Origin: Zoogloea sp.
GTDB lineage: Bacteria > Pseudomonadota > Gammaproteobacteria > Burkholderiales > Rhodocyclaceae
Direction: 5' to 3'
DNA: 64,000 nucleotides
Assembly (NCBI RefSeq): GCF_023150065.1
Contig: NZ_JAKLLN010000005.1
Span: 186,001-250,000 of the forward strand
In this document: piece after piece, positions 56,538 through 64,000 of the stretch
How positions within the stretch are numbered: the stretch's first letter is position 1
Layout: each line of letters starts with the position of its first letter
Translations under genes and position numbers: made by a program
The notes under the pieces: model-generated
Databases searched by the model: none
The model's input: the letters and a program-made list of their open reading frames with translations, nothing else
Told to the model about the DNA's origin: nothing

Positions 56538-56570
56538 AACAAACCGGGCGCGCATGGGCTGCGGTTTGTT
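56538..56570. repeat. inverted repeat in the promoter gap of the TIGR03761 gene
   Basis: AACAAACCG (56538-56546) and CGGTTTGTT (56562-56570) are perfect reverse complements. The flanking CAGCCTTCCG occurs twice directly (56523-56532 and 56577-56586). Likely part of the regulated promoter. Confidence 0.5.
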
Positions 56571-56633
56571 GACTGACAGCCTTCCGGCCGATGCCGATGC
56601 TGGCGACTCGCCAATTCACCGCGAGTCGCTCCC

Positions 56634-57422
56634 ATGGCCAACGAACGCACAGAACCCCTGCAACTGAATCTCGGATCGCTGCGCAGCGCGATGTCTCTGA
56701 CGCTGCACACGCACCACGCTTCGCGCATCTGGCACGGCCGCGCGCCGACCGAGGGGCGCCCCGGCATCATCGGTCTCAACGGCTTCATCGGCGCCATGAA
56801 CAAGATGAAGCGCGGCGCCGAGCAGGACGACCCGTACTCGGACTGGTGGATGTTGCGGATCGAGGACAAGCTCGCCGACACCAAGACCCGTCTGCAGACC
56901 CTGCGCGAACAGGTGGATCAGGCCTTGGCCGACGTGCCACCGGCGCTGTCGCTGGGCGAGAACATGAACGTGCAGCCGGTGAAGCTGCCGCTGTTCGTCA
57001 ATGCCCAGCTCGGTTTCATGGCGGTGTATCTGCTGGCCGACTACGACGACTTGGCACGCAAACTCATCCTGGCGCACCACACGGCGCTGATTGACCGCAG
57101 CACCTTGGAGCGCTGGCTCAATGATGGCGCGCACGCGCTGCGCAGCCTGTTCTCGCTGGCCCAGCAGTACCGCTACTCGGGCACGACGCGCGACGACTTC
57201 GCGGCGAAGAACGCCGCGGCGCGGGCGGCGCTGGAGAAGTTCGGCGAGTTGCCGCAGGACGTGCTGGAAGGCACGCGCCGCTCGCGTTTCGCGCCACCGA
57301 TCGCGCGGCGGACGACCAAGCCCGGCACGCCGCCTGCTGCGCCCGCCATCGAGCCCGATGCGACGGCTCACACGGATGGCGCAGCCGATGGTGCTGCGGG
57401 TGATGAGGATGCTGGCGCATGA
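56634..57422 (+). CDS. ICE protein, TIGR03761/PFL_4669 family
   Basis: A 262-residue protein conserved in PFGI-1-class elements. Features are LNLGSLRSAMSLTLHTHHASRIWHGRAP and GIIGLNGFIGAMNKMKRGAEQDDPYSDWWMLRIEDKL near the N-terminus and an Ala/Pro/Asp-rich tail. Function not established. Its stop overlaps the next ATG (ATGA), forming an operon with the DUF3158 protein and ssb, probably under palindrome copy 2. Confidence 0.82.
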   Translation: MANERTEPLQLNLGSLRSAMSLTLHTHHASRIWHGRAPTEGRPGIIGLNGFIGAMNKMKRGAEQDDPYSDWWMLRIEDKLADTKTRLQTLREQVDQALADVPPALSLGENMNVQPVKLPLFVNAQLGFMAVYLLADYDDLARKLILAHHTALIDRSTLERWLNDGAHALRSLFSLAQQYRYSGTTRDDFAAKNAAARAALEKFGELPQDVLEGTRRSRFAPPIARRTTKPGTPPAAPAIEPDATAHTDGAADGAAGDEDAGA

Positions 57423-57967
57423 CAGCATCGCCCCCTATCAGCCACTCCACGCGCTTCGTGGCGCTGGAACAGGCGGACTTCCAGCGGCTGGAACACGCAG
57501 GCTACCTAAAAGGCCTTTTACAGCCCTTTAAGGGTAAGGGGAGTCTGGAGACCTGGGCCAGCCTGTGCGCAGCGCTGCGCGACGACGTGATTGGCCTGGC
57601 GCAGCGGCGCGTGCTGCCCCAGGCGCGCACCTACCCATTCAGTCTGCTCGACGTGCAACTGGCCCAGCAGGCCACTGGTGCAGGGACGACCTTCCTGCGC
57701 TGGCGCAACCTCGACCGTTCCTCCATGGGCGTGGCGTTGTGGGAGGCCCTGCTGGCCAACCCCGCGACGCCGGCCTCGCTGATCGACGAACTGTACGCGA
57801 TGGAACTGCAGCGCATCGTGCTGAACATGCAGATCAGCCTGACCCACAGCATCGCTCGCCAAGCGCTGGAATGCGCCAACAAGGCCGCGCAGGCCGAAGC
57901 GGCTTACCTGCGGCGCGTCCACGGGCATGCCGCGTCCGTTCCACCCACCACCAAGGAGTCACCATGA
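57419..57967 (+). CDS. DUF3158 protein, InrR-like by position and size
   Basis: A 182-residue protein of the DUF3158 type (FVALEQADFQRLEHAGYLKGLLQPFKGKGSLETWASLCAALRDDVIGLAQRRVLP). It directly precedes ssb, exactly where ICEclc has InrR, the integrase regulator of about 20 kDa (recalled). ATGA overlaps exist on both sides. DNA-binding role is inferred, not seen. Confidence 0.75.
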   Translation: MTASPPISHSTRFVALEQADFQRLEHAGYLKGLLQPFKGKGSLETWASLCAALRDDVIGLAQRRVLPQARTYPFSLLDVQLAQQATGAGTTFLRWRNLDRSSMGVALWEALLANPATPASLIDELYAMELQRIVLNMQISLTHSIARQALECANKAAQAEAAYLRRVHGHAASVPPTTKESP

Positions 57968-58347
57968 GCACGCACTTCGTCGGCGAGGGCAACATCGGTT
58001 CTTCGCCGGACTACCGCGAATTTCCGAACGGCAACGACGAGCCGCGCCGGCTGCTTCGCCTGAACGTCTACTTCGACAACCCGATCCCGAAGAAGGACGG
58101 CGAGTACGAAGATCGCGGCGGATTCTGGGCGCCCGTGGAGCTGTGGCACCGCGACGCCGAGCACTGGAAGACGCTGTACCAGAAAGGCATGCGGGTGCTG
58201 GTCGAGGGCCGCACCGTGCGCGACGAATGGGAGGACGCCGACGAGAACGAGCGCGTGACGTTCAAGGTCGAGGCGCGGCGCGTGGGCATCCTGCCGTACC
58301 GCATCGAGTCGGTGGCGCTCAGCGCCAAGCCGGCCGGCGGACAGTAA
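57964..58347 (+). CDS. ssb: ICE single-stranded DNA-binding protein
   Basis: A 127-residue OB-fold protein (FVGEGNIGSSPDYREF; RLNVYFDNPI; GGFWAPVELWHRDAEHWKTLYQKGMRVLVEGRTV; FKVEARRVGILPYRI). It lacks the long C-terminal acidic DDDIPF tail of host SSB. Probably protects the transferred strand. It overlaps the DUF3158 gene by four bases. Confidence 0.85.
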   Translation: MSTHFVGEGNIGSSPDYREFPNGNDEPRRLLRLNVYFDNPIPKKDGEYEDRGGFWAPVELWHRDAEHWKTLYQKGMRVLVEGRTVRDEWEDADENERVTFKVEARRVGILPYRIESVALSAKPAGGQ

Positions 58348-58414
58348 TTCGCCCATCGCCGTTCCCCCGAGGGCGGCTGTAGCAACCGTCATACGCCCGC
58401 GATGCACCAGCGAG

Positions 58415-58431
58415 CTATCCCCAGGGGATAG
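58415..58431. promoter_or_regulatory. ICE palindrome copy 3
   Basis: CTATCCCCAGGGGATAG, identical to copy 1 and extended by AG/CT on both sides (58413-58433; 10-bp arms). It lies 68 bases after ssb and 211 bases before topB. Confidence 0.7.
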
Positions 58432-58641
58432 CTCCAAGGTCATCCAAAGAGTTCCAGCCGCCCTCCCGTAACGACGCTCTTGCTGTGCCAGCTCCTACGG
58501 TCTATGCGCACCGCTGCGGCAACGGACCGCCTGCCGATCACAAAGCGGCGTCTGCATCAATCGGCTTCCTTGCTGCCGGCATCTCCTGGCCCTGCCAAGC
58601 TGGCGCTCATCCGACGAACCGCACATCTCCAAGGAGGCTTC

Positions 58642-60657
58642 ATGCGCGTGTTCCTGTGCGAGAAGCCGTCCCAGGGCAAGGACATCGCCCGTGTGCTGGG
58701 CGCCGGCCAACGCGGCAACGGCTGCTACAGCGGCGCGGGTGTCGTCGTGACCTGGTGCATCGGTCATCTGGTCGAGGCGGTTCCGCCCGAAGGCTACGGC
58801 GAGCAGTACAAGCGCTGGGCCATCGAACAACTGCCCATTCTTCCCGAGCGCTGGCGTGTCGAGCCCAAGGCGGCGACCGCGGCGCAGTTCAAGGTCGTGC
58901 AGCAGCTCGTCGCCAAGGCGGGCGAGTTGGTGATTGCGACCGACGCCGACCGCGAGGGCGAGATGATCGCCCGCGAGATCATCGACCTATGCGGCTACCG
59001 CGGGCCGATTCAGCGCCTGTGGCTGTCGGCGCTCAATGATGCGTCGATCCGCAAAGCGCTGGGTGCGCTCAAGCCGTCCGCCGAGACGCTGCCGCTGTAT
59101 TTCTCGGCACTCGCCCGATCGCGCGCCGACTGGCTGATCGGGATGAACCTGAGTCGCTTGTTCACACTGCTGGGGCGCCAAGCCGGCTATGCCGGCGTGC
59201 TGTCTGTGGGGCGCGTGCAGACGCCGACGCTGAAGTTGGTGGTGGATCGTGATCGCGAGATCGCACGTTTCGTCTCGGTGCCGTTCTGGGCGATCGAGGT
59301 TGCGCTGTCCCATGCCGGCCAATCCTTCGTCGCAAGTTGGACGCCGCCGCAAGGCAGCACCGACGATGCGGGCCGTTGCTTGCAACAGCCGGTCGCCCAG
59401 CAGGCCGCGGATCGCATTCGCGCGGCACGCGATGCGCAGGTCGTGTCGGTGGACACCGAGCGCGTGCGCGAGGCACCGCCGCTGCCGTTCGACCTGGGCA
59501 CGCTGCAGGAGGTGTGCTCCAAGCAGTTGGGCCTCGACGTGCAGGAGACGCTGGACATTGCCCAGGCGCTGTACGAGACGTACAAGGCGACAACGTATCC
59601 GCGCTCGGATTCGGGCTACCTGCCCGAGAGCATGCTGGCCGAGGTGCCGACCGTACTCAACAGTCTGGTCAAGACCGACCCCAGCCTGCGGACGCTGATC
59701 GAGCGCCTGAATCGCCAACAGCGTTCGCGTGCGTGGAACGACGGCAAGGTGTCGGCTCACCACGGCATCATCCCGACGCTGGAGCCCGCCAACCTGTCGG
59801 CCATGAACGAGAAGGAGCTGGCCGTCTATCGGCTGATCCGCGCCCATTACCTCGCGCAGTTCCTCCCACACCATGAGTTCGACCGGACGGTGGCGCAGTT
59901 CTCGTGCGGCAGTCAGTCGCTGGCGGCCGTGGGCAAGCAGATCGCCGTCAGCGGCTGGCGCGAGGTGCTGGCGACGCCGGGGCCAGACGATGCCGATGGA
60001 GAGGATGCGCAGCGCAGCCAGGTGCTGCCCGCCCTGCATGCGGGCCTGTCCTGCCCGGTCAGCAAGGTGGATCTCAAGGCGCTGAAGACGCTGCCGCCCA
60101 AGCCCTACACGCAGGGCGAGCTGATCAAGGCCATGAAGACCGTCGCCAAGTTCGTGACCGACCCGCGGCTGAAACAGAAGCTGCGAGATACCACCGGCAT
60201 CGGCACCGAGGCGACACGCGCCAACATCATCAACGGCCTGATCGGTCGCGGCTACCTGGTCAAGAAAGGCCGCGCCGTCCGCGCTTCCGACGCGGCATTC
60301 ACGCTCATCGACGCGGTGCCCTCGGCCATCGCCGACCCCGGCACCACGGCGGTGTGGGAGCAGGCGCTGGACATGATCGAGGCCGGCCAGATGGCGCTGG
60401 ACACCTTCATCGAGAAGCAGTCCGTGTGGGTCGGCCAGCTCGTGCAGCAGTACCGCGGCGCGACGCTCTCGCTCAAGCTGCCGCCGGCGCCGGCCTGCCC
60501 GCAGTGCGGCGCACCGATGCAGCAGCGCACGGGCAAGAGCGGCGCGTTCTGGTCCTGCTCGCGCTACCCGGACTGCAAGGGCACGTTGCCGATCGAGTCC
60601 CCGACGGGCCGGCGCAGCGCACCGCGCAAGCGGCGCGCTGCCTCCAGGGCGTCCTGA
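58642..60657 (+). CDS. topB: type IA DNA topoisomerase (topoisomerase III) of the ICE
   Basis: A 671-residue enzyme that decatenates DNA. TOPRIM motifs (FLCEKPSQGKDIARVLG; ATDADREGEMIAREI), the active-site Tyr319 in TTYPRSDSGYLP, the GVLSVGRVQTPTLKLVVDRD block and a C-terminal zinc finger (CPQCGAPMQQ, CSRYPDCKG) are present. AAGGAGG precedes ATG 58642. ICEs of this class usually carry a topB homologue near ssb. The 294-base gap before it holds palindrome copy 3. Confidence 0.94.
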   Translation: MRVFLCEKPSQGKDIARVLGAGQRGNGCYSGAGVVVTWCIGHLVEAVPPEGYGEQYKRWAIEQLPILPERWRVEPKAATAAQFKVVQQLVAKAGELVIATDADREGEMIAREIIDLCGYRGPIQRLWLSALNDASIRKALGALKPSAETLPLYFSALARSRADWLIGMNLSRLFTLLGRQAGYAGVLSVGRVQTPTLKLVVDRDREIARFVSVPFWAIEVALSHAGQSFVASWTPPQGSTDDAGRCLQQPVAQQAADRIRAARDAQVVSVDTERVREAPPLPFDLGTLQEVCSKQLGLDVQETLDIAQALYETYKATTYPRSDSGYLPESMLAEVPTVLNSLVKTDPSLRTLIERLNRQQRSRAWNDGKVSAHHGIIPTLEPANLSAMNEKELAVYRLIRAHYLAQFLPHHEFDRTVAQFSCGSQSLAAVGKQIAVSGWREVLATPGPDDADGEDAQRSQVLPALHAGLSCPVSKVDLKALKTLPPKPYTQGELIKAMKTVAKFVTDPRLKQKLRDTTGIGTEATRANIINGLIGRGYLVKKGRAVRASDAAFTLIDAVPSAIADPGTTAVWEQALDMIEAGQMALDTFIEKQSVWVGQLVQQYRGATLSLKLPPAPACPQCGAPMQQRTGKSGAFWSCSRYPDCKGTLPIESPTGRRSAPRKRRAASRAS

Positions 60658-61175
60658 TCCTCGCTTCCCCCTGCCGCGCCGGCCCTTCACTGGCGGCGAG
60701 GCAAACGTCCCGCACCGCGCGGGACTCCAAAGCGCGCGTCTCCTTCTGCAACGGTGTGCGCGCCCCGTCTGCCCGCCATCGGGCGACGGGGCGAGAAGGT
60801 CATTGCTCCACGAATCGCTCCCGCCGCCATTCCCTTGATCGGTGTGCCTTGCCTCGGTCACGAGGGGCTTCCTGACGCCTTGCCGCCGCGCGAGCCGTGA
60901 GGAGGCCCCTTGGGCCGAGGGTATTCCGTGCCGGTGCCCGCCGGCGAAACATCGGGCTCCCTTTGTGTGTGGATGCACGCCAGAGGTTTCCGGCCCCAGC
61001 CACGAAACGGGCCGGGTGCGATTGCTGACGCAGCGAACGGCTTTGACGACGGCCTGCGCTGACGCAGCCCACAGGTGGTTTTCCTTCCTCTCCAGCCGAA
61101 GGCCCGCGTGGCCTTCGGCGATTTGTCATTTCACTGATGCACCTCTGTGTCCCGGGATGTCCTTGCGAGGGCACA
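60658..61175. other. intergenic region between topB and the arsenic genes
   Basis: About 520 bases with no supported gene. It contains GC-rich inverted repeats and a hairpin near the 3' end of the arsenic operon. Palindrome CTATCCCC is not seen here. Confidence 0.45.
61095..61119 (-). terminator. hairpin downstream of the arsenic operon
   Basis: GCCGAAGGCC (61095-61104) and GGCCTTCGGC (61110-61119) form a perfect 10-bp stem with a 5-nt loop, 57 bases after the fused arsC stop on the minus strand. No strong U-tract, so function is tentative. Confidence 0.4.
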
Positions 61176-62006
61176 TCACAGTGACATTCGACGTCCAAGC
61201 AGCACGGCGCTCGAAGGACAAAGGCTTGCGGCCTGCCGTGTGGCAAGGATGGTCGCCGGTGCGGCGCTGCGCTCGATTGGCTTGAAGCCCGCGCGCTCGA
61301 AGAACGGCGCAGCCGTCGTGGTCAGCAACCAGGCGTCGCGCCCGCCCTCGTCGAAGGCACGGCGCAGCAGCAGTGCGAACATTCCGCCGCCGATGCCGCG
61401 ATGGCGTGCGTGTGGCAGCACCACCAGGGAGCGCACGAGCACGTCTCGGCCCAGGCGCTCGAAGCCGCCGTAGCCCACGCGCTCGCCGGACACCGTGGCA
61501 TAGGCGAAGAAGCTGCGCCCTGGTTCGGCCAGGTCGTCCGTGGGAAGCACGGCCTCTTGCAAAGCCAGGGCGAGGTCCGGGTCGCTGCCGGCGATCGGCG
61601 TATCCACCAGCAGCGGCGTGCCATCCTCCTTGCGGTTCTCGCCCGCTGGTCGTTGGGGCAGCAGGTCGATCACCATGTCCGAGGGGCGGCACAGGCGCAC
61701 GCCCGAGCGCGACACCACGATGGGCCGATTGATGAGGATCGGGTACGCCAGCATCTGATCGATCAACTGGTCGTCGCTCCAATGCGCGGCATCCAGGCCC
61801 AGTTCCTTGTAGGGCGTGCCCTTGATGCGCAACACATCCCGCACGCCCATGCCCATCCGCGCGATCAGCGCCTTCAAGGTCTCGCGGTCGGGCGGCGTCT
61901 TCAGGTACTCGATGACCGTGGGCTCGATGCCGCTGGCGCGGATCAGCGCCAGCGTGTTGCGCGACGTGCCGCAGTCCGGGTTGTGGTAGATCGTGACGGT
62001 ACTCAT
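61176..62006 (-). CDS. fused arsenate reductase (ArsC) and ArsN2-type N-acetyltransferase
   Basis: A 276-residue two-domain protein. Residues 1-135 are a glutaredoxin-type ArsC with the full catalytic set Cys12 (NPDCGTSRN), Arg60, Arg94 (LINRPIVVS) and Arg107 (CRPSD region), at the numbering of plasmid R773 ArsC. Residues 140-276 are a GNAT domain of the ArsN2 type (VRSLVVLPHARHRGIGGG; DAWLLTTTAAPFFERAGFKPIERSAAPATILATRQAASLCPSSA). The two are one open frame. ATG 62006 overlaps the stop of acr3. ArsC makes arsenite; ArsN acetylates organoarsenicals. Confidence 0.93.
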   Translation of the reverse strand: MSTVTIYHNPDCGTSRNTLALIRASGIEPTVIEYLKTPPDRETLKALIARMGMGVRDVLRIKGTPYKELGLDAAHWSDDQLIDQMLAYPILINRPIVVSRSGVRLCRPSDMVIDLLPQRPAGENRKEDGTPLLVDTPIAGSDPDLALALQEAVLPTDDLAEPGRSFFAYATVSGERVGYGGFERLGRDVLVRSLVVLPHARHRGIGGGMFALLLRRAFDEGGRDAWLLTTTAAPFFERAGFKPIERSAAPATILATRQAASLCPSSAVLLGRRMSL

Positions 62007-63094
62007 GCCGGATGCCTCGCTGCGTTGCGCGGGGCCTGTTCGTACCAGGCGCGGGAACGGTTGACCACGCGCACCACCAGCAGCATCACCGGCACTTCGA
62101 TCAGCACGCCGACCACGGTGGCGAGGGCCGCGCCGGAATGGAAGCCGAACAGGCTGATGGCCGCTGCCACTGCCAGCTCGAAAAAGTTGCTGGCACCGAT
62201 CAACGCCGAGGGACACGCGATGTTGTGCTTCTCGCCGACCCTGCGGTTGAGCCAGTAGGCGAGGCCGGAATTGAAGAACACCTGGATCAGAATGGGCACG
62301 GCGAGCATGGCGATCACCAGCGGCTGTCGCAGGATGGCCTGGCCCTGGAAGGCGAATAGCAACACCAGCGTCAGCAGCAGCGCTGCGATTGAGAGCGGGC
62401 CGAGGCGCTCCAGCGCGCGGTCGAACGCGGCCTGTCCACGACGCAGCAGCGAGCGGCGCCACACCTGCGCGAGGACGACGGGGATGATGATGTAGAGCAC
62501 CACTGAGGTCAGCAGCGTGTCCCACGGCACGGTGATCGCCGACAGGCCCAGCAGCAGCCCGACGATGGGCGCGAAGGCGAACACCATGATGGTGTCGTTC
62601 AGCGCCACCTGCGACAGAGTGAATACCGGGTCGCCGCCGGTCAGTCGGCTCCACACGAACACCATCGCTGTGCACGGTGCGGCGGCCAGCAGGATCAGGC
62701 CGGCGACGTAGCTGTCGAGCTGGTCGGCCGGCAGCCAGTCGGCGAAGACGTGGCGGATGAACAGCCAGGCCAGCAGTGCCATCGAGAACGGCTTGACCGC
62801 CCAGTTGACGAACAGCGTCACGCCGATGCCACGCCAGTGCTGGCGAACCTGGCCGAGCGCGCCGAAATCCACCTTGAGCAGCATCGGGATCACCATGACC
62901 CATATGAGCAGGCCGACCGGCAGGTTGACCTGGGCCACTTCCATGCGGCCGACGGCCTGGAACGCGCCAGGCGCGAGCTGGCCCAGGGCGATGCCGGCGA
63001 CGATGCACAGCAGCACCCACACCGTCAGGTAGCGCTCGAAGATGCTCATCGAGAACGATGGCGTGGCGGCGACGGCTTCTGTCTGTACGGTCAT
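62003..63094 (-). CDS. acr3: Acr3 family arsenite efflux transporter
   Basis: A 363-residue, ten-helix permease that exports arsenite. Typical motifs: SIFERYLTVWVLLCIVAGIALGQLAPG, PVGLLIWVMVIPMLLKVDFG, AAPCTAMVFVWSRLTGGDP (with the conserved Cys) and ASNFFELAVAAAISLFGFHSGAALATVVGVLIEVPVML. It lies nine bases after the low-molecular-weight ArsC gene and overlaps the arsC-arsN2 fusion. Confidence 0.95.
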   Translation of the reverse strand: MTVQTEAVAATPSFSMSIFERYLTVWVLLCIVAGIALGQLAPGAFQAVGRMEVAQVNLPVGLLIWVMVIPMLLKVDFGALGQVRQHWRGIGVTLFVNWAVKPFSMALLAWLFIRHVFADWLPADQLDSYVAGLILLAAAPCTAMVFVWSRLTGGDPVFTLSQVALNDTIMVFAFAPIVGLLLGLSAITVPWDTLLTSVVLYIIIPVVLAQVWRRSLLRRGQAAFDRALERLGPLSIAALLLTLVLLFAFQGQAILRQPLVIAMLAVPILIQVFFNSGLAYWLNRRVGEKHNIACPSALIGASNFFELAVAAAISLFGFHSGAALATVVGVLIEVPVMLLVVRVVNRSRAWYEQAPRNAARHPA

Positions 63095-63103
63095 CGTGCT
63101 ACC

Positions 63104-63601
63104 TCACTGCTTGCCGATGGCGCGCAGCTCATGCTGCAGCGACATGGCATCGAGCCGTTGGACCGGCAGCGACAGGAACAGCTCGATGCGACGCTTGAGC
63201 GTCAACGCGGCGTCCATGAACGCCTTGCGCTGCTGTTCCTCGCTGCCTTCGACGGCGGCCGGATCGGGCACGCCCCAATGGGCCGACACCGGCTTGCCCG
63301 GCCATACGGGACACACCTCGCCAGCGGCGTTGTCGCAGACGGTGAAGATGAAATCGAACACCGGCGCACCGGGCGCCACGAATTCGTCCCAGCTCTTGCT
63401 GCGGTAGCCGGTCGTTGGCAGGCGCAGGCGCTCCAGCGTGGCGAGCGCCAGCGGGTGGACTTCGCCCTTGGGGTGGCTCCCCGCCGAGTAGGCGCGAAAC
63501 CGTCCCAGGCCCAGTTCGTTGAGGATGCCTTCGGCCAGGATGGAACGCGCCGAATTTCCGGTGCAGATGAACAGCGCGTTGTAGGTGGTTTCAGTCGTCA
63601 T
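63104..63601 (-). CDS. arsC: thioredoxin-type arsenate reductase (low-MW phosphatase fold)
   Basis: A 165-residue ArsC of the tyrosine-phosphatase family. The CX5R loop is Cys13-TGNSA-Arg19 (FICTGNSARSILAEG). A second Cys pair (FTVCDNAAGEVCPVWPG) provides the relay for thioredoxin reduction. A glutaredoxin-type ArsC is also in the operon, so the element has both arsenate reductase classes. Confidence 0.93.
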   Translation of the reverse strand: MTTETTYNALFICTGNSARSILAEGILNELGLGRFRAYSAGSHPKGEVHPLALATLERLRLPTTGYRSKSWDEFVAPGAPVFDFIFTVCDNAAGEVCPVWPGKPVSAHWGVPDPAAVEGSEEQQRKAFMDAALTLKRRIELFLSLPVQRLDAMSLQHELRAIGKQ

Positions 63602-63613
63602 CGATGCCTCGCG

Positions 63614-64000
63614 TCAGCAGCAAGAAGCAGCCCGTTTCGCGGCGGCGCGACTGTCACTCGGCGCGCAGCAAGCTGGAGCTGTGCTCGGCGCGGGCTGCGG
63701 CGCTTCGTTGAACACGGGGATGTTGCCCAGCGTGTGGAAATGCTCCCAGGCCACGCCCTGCGGGTCGGTGACCCAGTGCTTCTCACTGCGTGCATAGCAG
63801 CAGGTCGTGGTGCCTTCGTCGAGCAGCGCCATGTCGGCAGCCTGCGCGCGGGCCTTCAGGGCGGTGAGTTCGTCGGCGTCATCGGTCTGGATGCCCAGGT
63901 GGTCGATGCCCGGCTTGCTGCCGCGCGTGGAGATGGCGAAGTTGACCGGCGGGTCTTCGAGCATCCACTTCGCGTAGTCGGCCTCGATGCGAGCCGGCTG
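63614..64000 (-). CDS. arsI: ArsI/CadI family C-As lyase-like protein, 5' end outside window
   Basis: Type I extradiol-dioxygenase-fold protein that cleaves the C-As bond of trivalent methyl- or aromatic arsenicals. Visible part: RIEADYAKWMLEDPPVNFAISTRG, GIDHLGIQTDDADELTALKAR (metal His in DHLG), the vicinal Cys pair TTTCCYARSEKHWVTDPQGVAWEHFHTLG (metal Glu and His) and a Cys-rich C-terminus ending SCC. The start lies beyond position 64000. First visible gene of the arsenic operon. Confidence 0.9.
   Translation of the reverse strand, partial: QPARIEADYAKWMLEDPPVNFAISTRGSKPGIDHLGIQTDDADELTALKARAQAADMALLDEGTTTCCYARSEKHWVTDPQGVAWEHFHTLGNIPVFNEAPQPAPSTAPACCAPSDSRAAAKRAASCC

Noticed and set aside
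61176-63020. Extension of the ArsC-ArsN2 frame upstream through acr3
   Set aside because: The extra 338 residues are an out-of-frame reading of acr3; the true start is ATG 62006 with the ArsC motif.

Overview
The window looks like a chromosome of a Rhodocyclales-type betaproteobacterium (Azospira/Dechlorosoma-like). This is inferred from gene content, not from a search: a cbb3 oxidase operon, a class I PHA synthase, several large multi-PAS signalling proteins, high GC with strong GC3 bias, and a conjugative element of the ICEclc/PFGI-1 class.

Region 1 (1-10.1 kb): a TonB-dependent heme/hemoglobin-type receptor and, across a Fur box, a second-copy ribosomal protein S4 without zinc cysteines. 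Next comes an FNR-box-headed ccoNOQP-ccoG-ccoH cluster with two extra small membrane proteins. CcoO carries an unusual C-terminal OmpA-like peptidoglycan-binding domain. Region 2 (10.1-31 kb) is housekeeping and signalling: UspA, PhaC, a DNA glycosylase, an HD-GYP regulator, pirin plus azoreductase with a divergent LysR gene, an amino-acid ABC transporter lacking its ATPase, MutY, a flavin reductase, a hydrolase, DgkA, a nucleoid-associated protein, an RlmN-like radical SAM enzyme, a GGDEF-EAL protein, ArfB, a glycosyltransferase and a PAP2 phosphatase. A 770-bp non-coding element bounded by 42-bp inverted repeats sits at 19923-20692. Region 3 (31-46.3 kb): a zinc phospholipase C-like protein, two hybrid histidine kinases, an OxyR-type ahpC-ahpF pair, tRNA-Val(GAC), an rRNA-methyltransferase-like protein and a chemoreceptor.

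Region 4 (about 46.4-64 kb) is part of an integrating conjugative element. Two paralogous LysR regulators flank a frameshifted gene. They are followed by a gene array that matches, by order and size, the transfer-competence switch end of ICEclc: BisR-like, AlpA, ParA, a HicA-like Shi equivalent, ParB/BisD-like and DUF2857/BisC-like. Then come a STY4528-family replication protein, a LOTUS-domain protein, a TIGR03761 protein, a DUF3158/InrR-like protein, SSB and topoisomerase III. Beyond these is arsenic cargo on the minus strand (ArsI, thioredoxin-type ArsC, Acr3, and a fused ArsC-ArsN2).

The strongest new signals are in the ICE. First, one 17-bp palindrome (CTATCCCCAGGGGATAG) occurs once in each of the three intergenic gaps of the replication/processing block, which looks like a regulon operator. 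Second, a compact origin-like cluster lies inside the STY4528 coding sequence and dictates its linker: a perfect DnaA box, six TTCGGA half-sites and an AT-rich repeat pair. Together they suggest that the element couples its switch proteins to its own replication module.
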